Shown here: one piece after another, positions 19,164 to 19,984 of the stretch
Layout of the letters: each line of letters opens with the position of its first letter
Numbering within the stretch: position 1 is the first letter of the stretch
Source of the DNA: UBA4615 sp035628395
Lineage (GTDB): Bacteria > Pseudomonadota > Gammaproteobacteria > Burkholderiales > Burkholderiaceae_E
Assembly (NCBI GenBank): GCA_035628395.1
Contig: DASPJX010000053.1
Span: 1 to 19,984 of the forward strand
Direction: 5' to 3'
Length of the DNA stretch: 19,984 nucleotides
Translations under genes and position numbers: made by a program
The notes under the pieces: generated by a model
Told to the model about the DNA's origin: nothing
Seen by the model: the letters and a program-made list of their open reading frames with translations, nothing else
The model's database searches: none

Positions 19164-19984
19164 TCAGCGGGTCCGGCCGGCGTCGTCGGGCGCCGCGTCC
19201 GGCGCCGGCGGGGCGCCGAAATCGGACGCGGGCTCGATCGGCGGGTCCGCGGCCGGGTCGGCGGCGACGCCCGCCGCCGGATCGGCGACCGGATCGGCGC
19301 CGGTGTCGCGCGCGCGGCCGGTCGGGCACAGCTCGAGCACCACGCAGCGATGGCAGGCCGGCGCGCGGTACCGGCACACGCGCTGGCCGTGCAGCATCAG
19401 CACCTCGTGGTGGTCGTAGACCTGCTGCGCGTCCCAGTCCTCGGGCAGCAGCCGCTCGAGCAGCGCGTGCGCCGGGCCGACCGCGACGCCCGGCGGCAGC
19501 AGCCCGAGCCGCAGCGCGACCCGGTGGTGATGGCTGTCCACCGGCAGGGCCGGCCGCCTGAGCCGGCTGAACGACAGCACCGCCGCGCTGGTCTTCGGTC
19601 CGACCCCGGGCAGCGTCTCGAGCCACGCGCGTGCCTGCGGCACGCCCATCGTGCCGAGCGCGTCGAGCGCGTCCTCGCCGAGCGCCTCGCCCGGCGTGCC
19701 CGCGAGCCGCGCGGTGAGCTCGCGCAGCACCGCCTGGATGCGCGGCGCCTTCTGCTCGGGCCAGGTGACGCCCTCGATCGCGGTTCGCACCGCGTCGACG
19801 GGCGCGTCGCGCACTGCGCGCCAGTCGGCGAACGCGGCGCGCAGCCGCCGGAACGCGGCGCCCGAGTCGCGGTTCAGCGTGCGATGCGACAGCAGCGAGC
19901 GCACCAGCTCGGACAGTGGATCGATCGAGCCGAAGTAGCGGATCGGGCACCGGTACTCGGCGCACAGCCGCTCGTGGACCCGCA
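19164..19984 (-). CDS. Endonuclease III / HhH-GPD family DNA glycosylase (5' end outside window)
   Basis: The frame is open to the right edge. Translation of the edge gives VHERLCAEYRCPIRYFGSID, then PLSELVRSLLSHRTLNRDSG, the usual N-terminal part of Nth-type proteins, so the gene starts beyond 19984. The helix-hairpin-helix LETLPGVGPKTSAAVL with its catalytic-type Lys, and LPVDSHHHRV with the conserved Asp, are present. The four-Cys cluster spaced C-x6-C-x2-C-x5-C (VCRYRAPACHRCVVLELCP) indicates a [4Fe-4S] cluster. It should excise damaged bases from DNA, though specificity may differ from E. coli Nth. After the cluster it has a low-complexity tail of about 50 residues (repeated DPAAD/DPVAD units), which is unusual for the family. 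Confidence 0.9.
   Translation of the reverse strand, partial: RVHERLCAEYRCPIRYFGSIDPLSELVRSLLSHRTLNRDSGAAFRRLRAAFADWRAVRDAPVDAVRTAIEGVTWPEQKAPRIQAVLRELTARLAGTPGEALGEDALDALGTMGVPQARAWLETLPGVGPKTSAAVLSFSRLRRPALPVDSHHHRVALRLGLLPPGVAVGPAHALLERLLPEDWDAQQVYDHHEVLMLHGQRVCRYRAPACHRCVVLELCPTGRARDTGADPVADPAAGVAADPAADPPIEPASDFGAPPAPDAAPDDAGRTR

Noticed and set aside
1..19984. tRNA, rRNA, riboswitch, insertion sequence or phage genes
   Set aside because: I looked for cloverleaf-like folds, conserved RNA cores, transposase or integrase motifs and terminal repeats and saw none.

Overview
The window is a gene-dense chromosomal stretch of a very GC-rich bacterium, roughly three quarters G+C by eye, with strong third-position G/C in every real gene. 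The families present suggest a betaproteobacterium of the Burkholderiales type. They include a GcvA-type LysR regulator divergent from a DUF2917 gene, an MlaE-MlaF-MlaD-lipoprotein operon with a STAS domain fused to the permease, and DUF6152, DUF3014 and DUF938 proteins. This placement is an inference from gene content. I see no rRNA, tRNA, CRISPR array, insertion sequence, phage gene or attachment site, and base use is uniform, so nothing points to recent transfer.

Layout, left to right. Positions 2-349 hold the C-terminal end of a WYL-type regulator with a Pro/Ala/Thr tail. At 439-2115 a small ORF, a DUF2917 gene (minus) and a LysR regulator (plus) surround a divergent control region with stacked palindromes. 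At 2036-5622 (minus) lies a complete, overlapping four-gene Mla/MCE lipid-transport operon: permease, ATPase, MCE protein and outer-membrane lipoprotein. A DUF6152 secreted protein (5737-6297) converges on a coupled thiol-redox pair, glutathione peroxidase plus an exported redoxin (6393-7540, minus). A solitary M81 (MlrC-like) metallopeptidase (7723-9219) converges on an acyl-CoA synthetase (9287-10864, minus). A 425-base non-coding stretch follows, containing a tandem array of 9-mers.

Positions 11290-15715 look like a stress-related block. A conserved unknown protein (minus) is divergent from a BON-CBS protein followed by a small membrane protein. A manganese catalase (minus) is divergent from an SDR oxidoreductase. 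The first divergent region carries two back-to-back sigma-54-like -24/-12 elements, and the second carries a near-perfect 19-base palindrome. The right end has a lytic transglycosylase (minus), then a plus-strand series: DUF3014 membrane protein, DUF938 methyltransferase, a short cis-prenyltransferase homologue and two tiny cysteine-rich proteins. An endonuclease III-family gene is cut by the right edge.

Most genes belong to known families. The observations I rate most worth checking are regulatory: the paired sigma-54-like promoters, the palindrome cluster upstream of the LysR gene, and three genes whose -10-like hexamer sits 6-8 bases before the ATG with no Shine-Dalgarno, suggesting leaderless mRNAs. 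Among proteins, the short prenyltransferase with substituted conserved residues and the two small Cys-rich proteins stand out. I did not find a clearly new multi-gene system.
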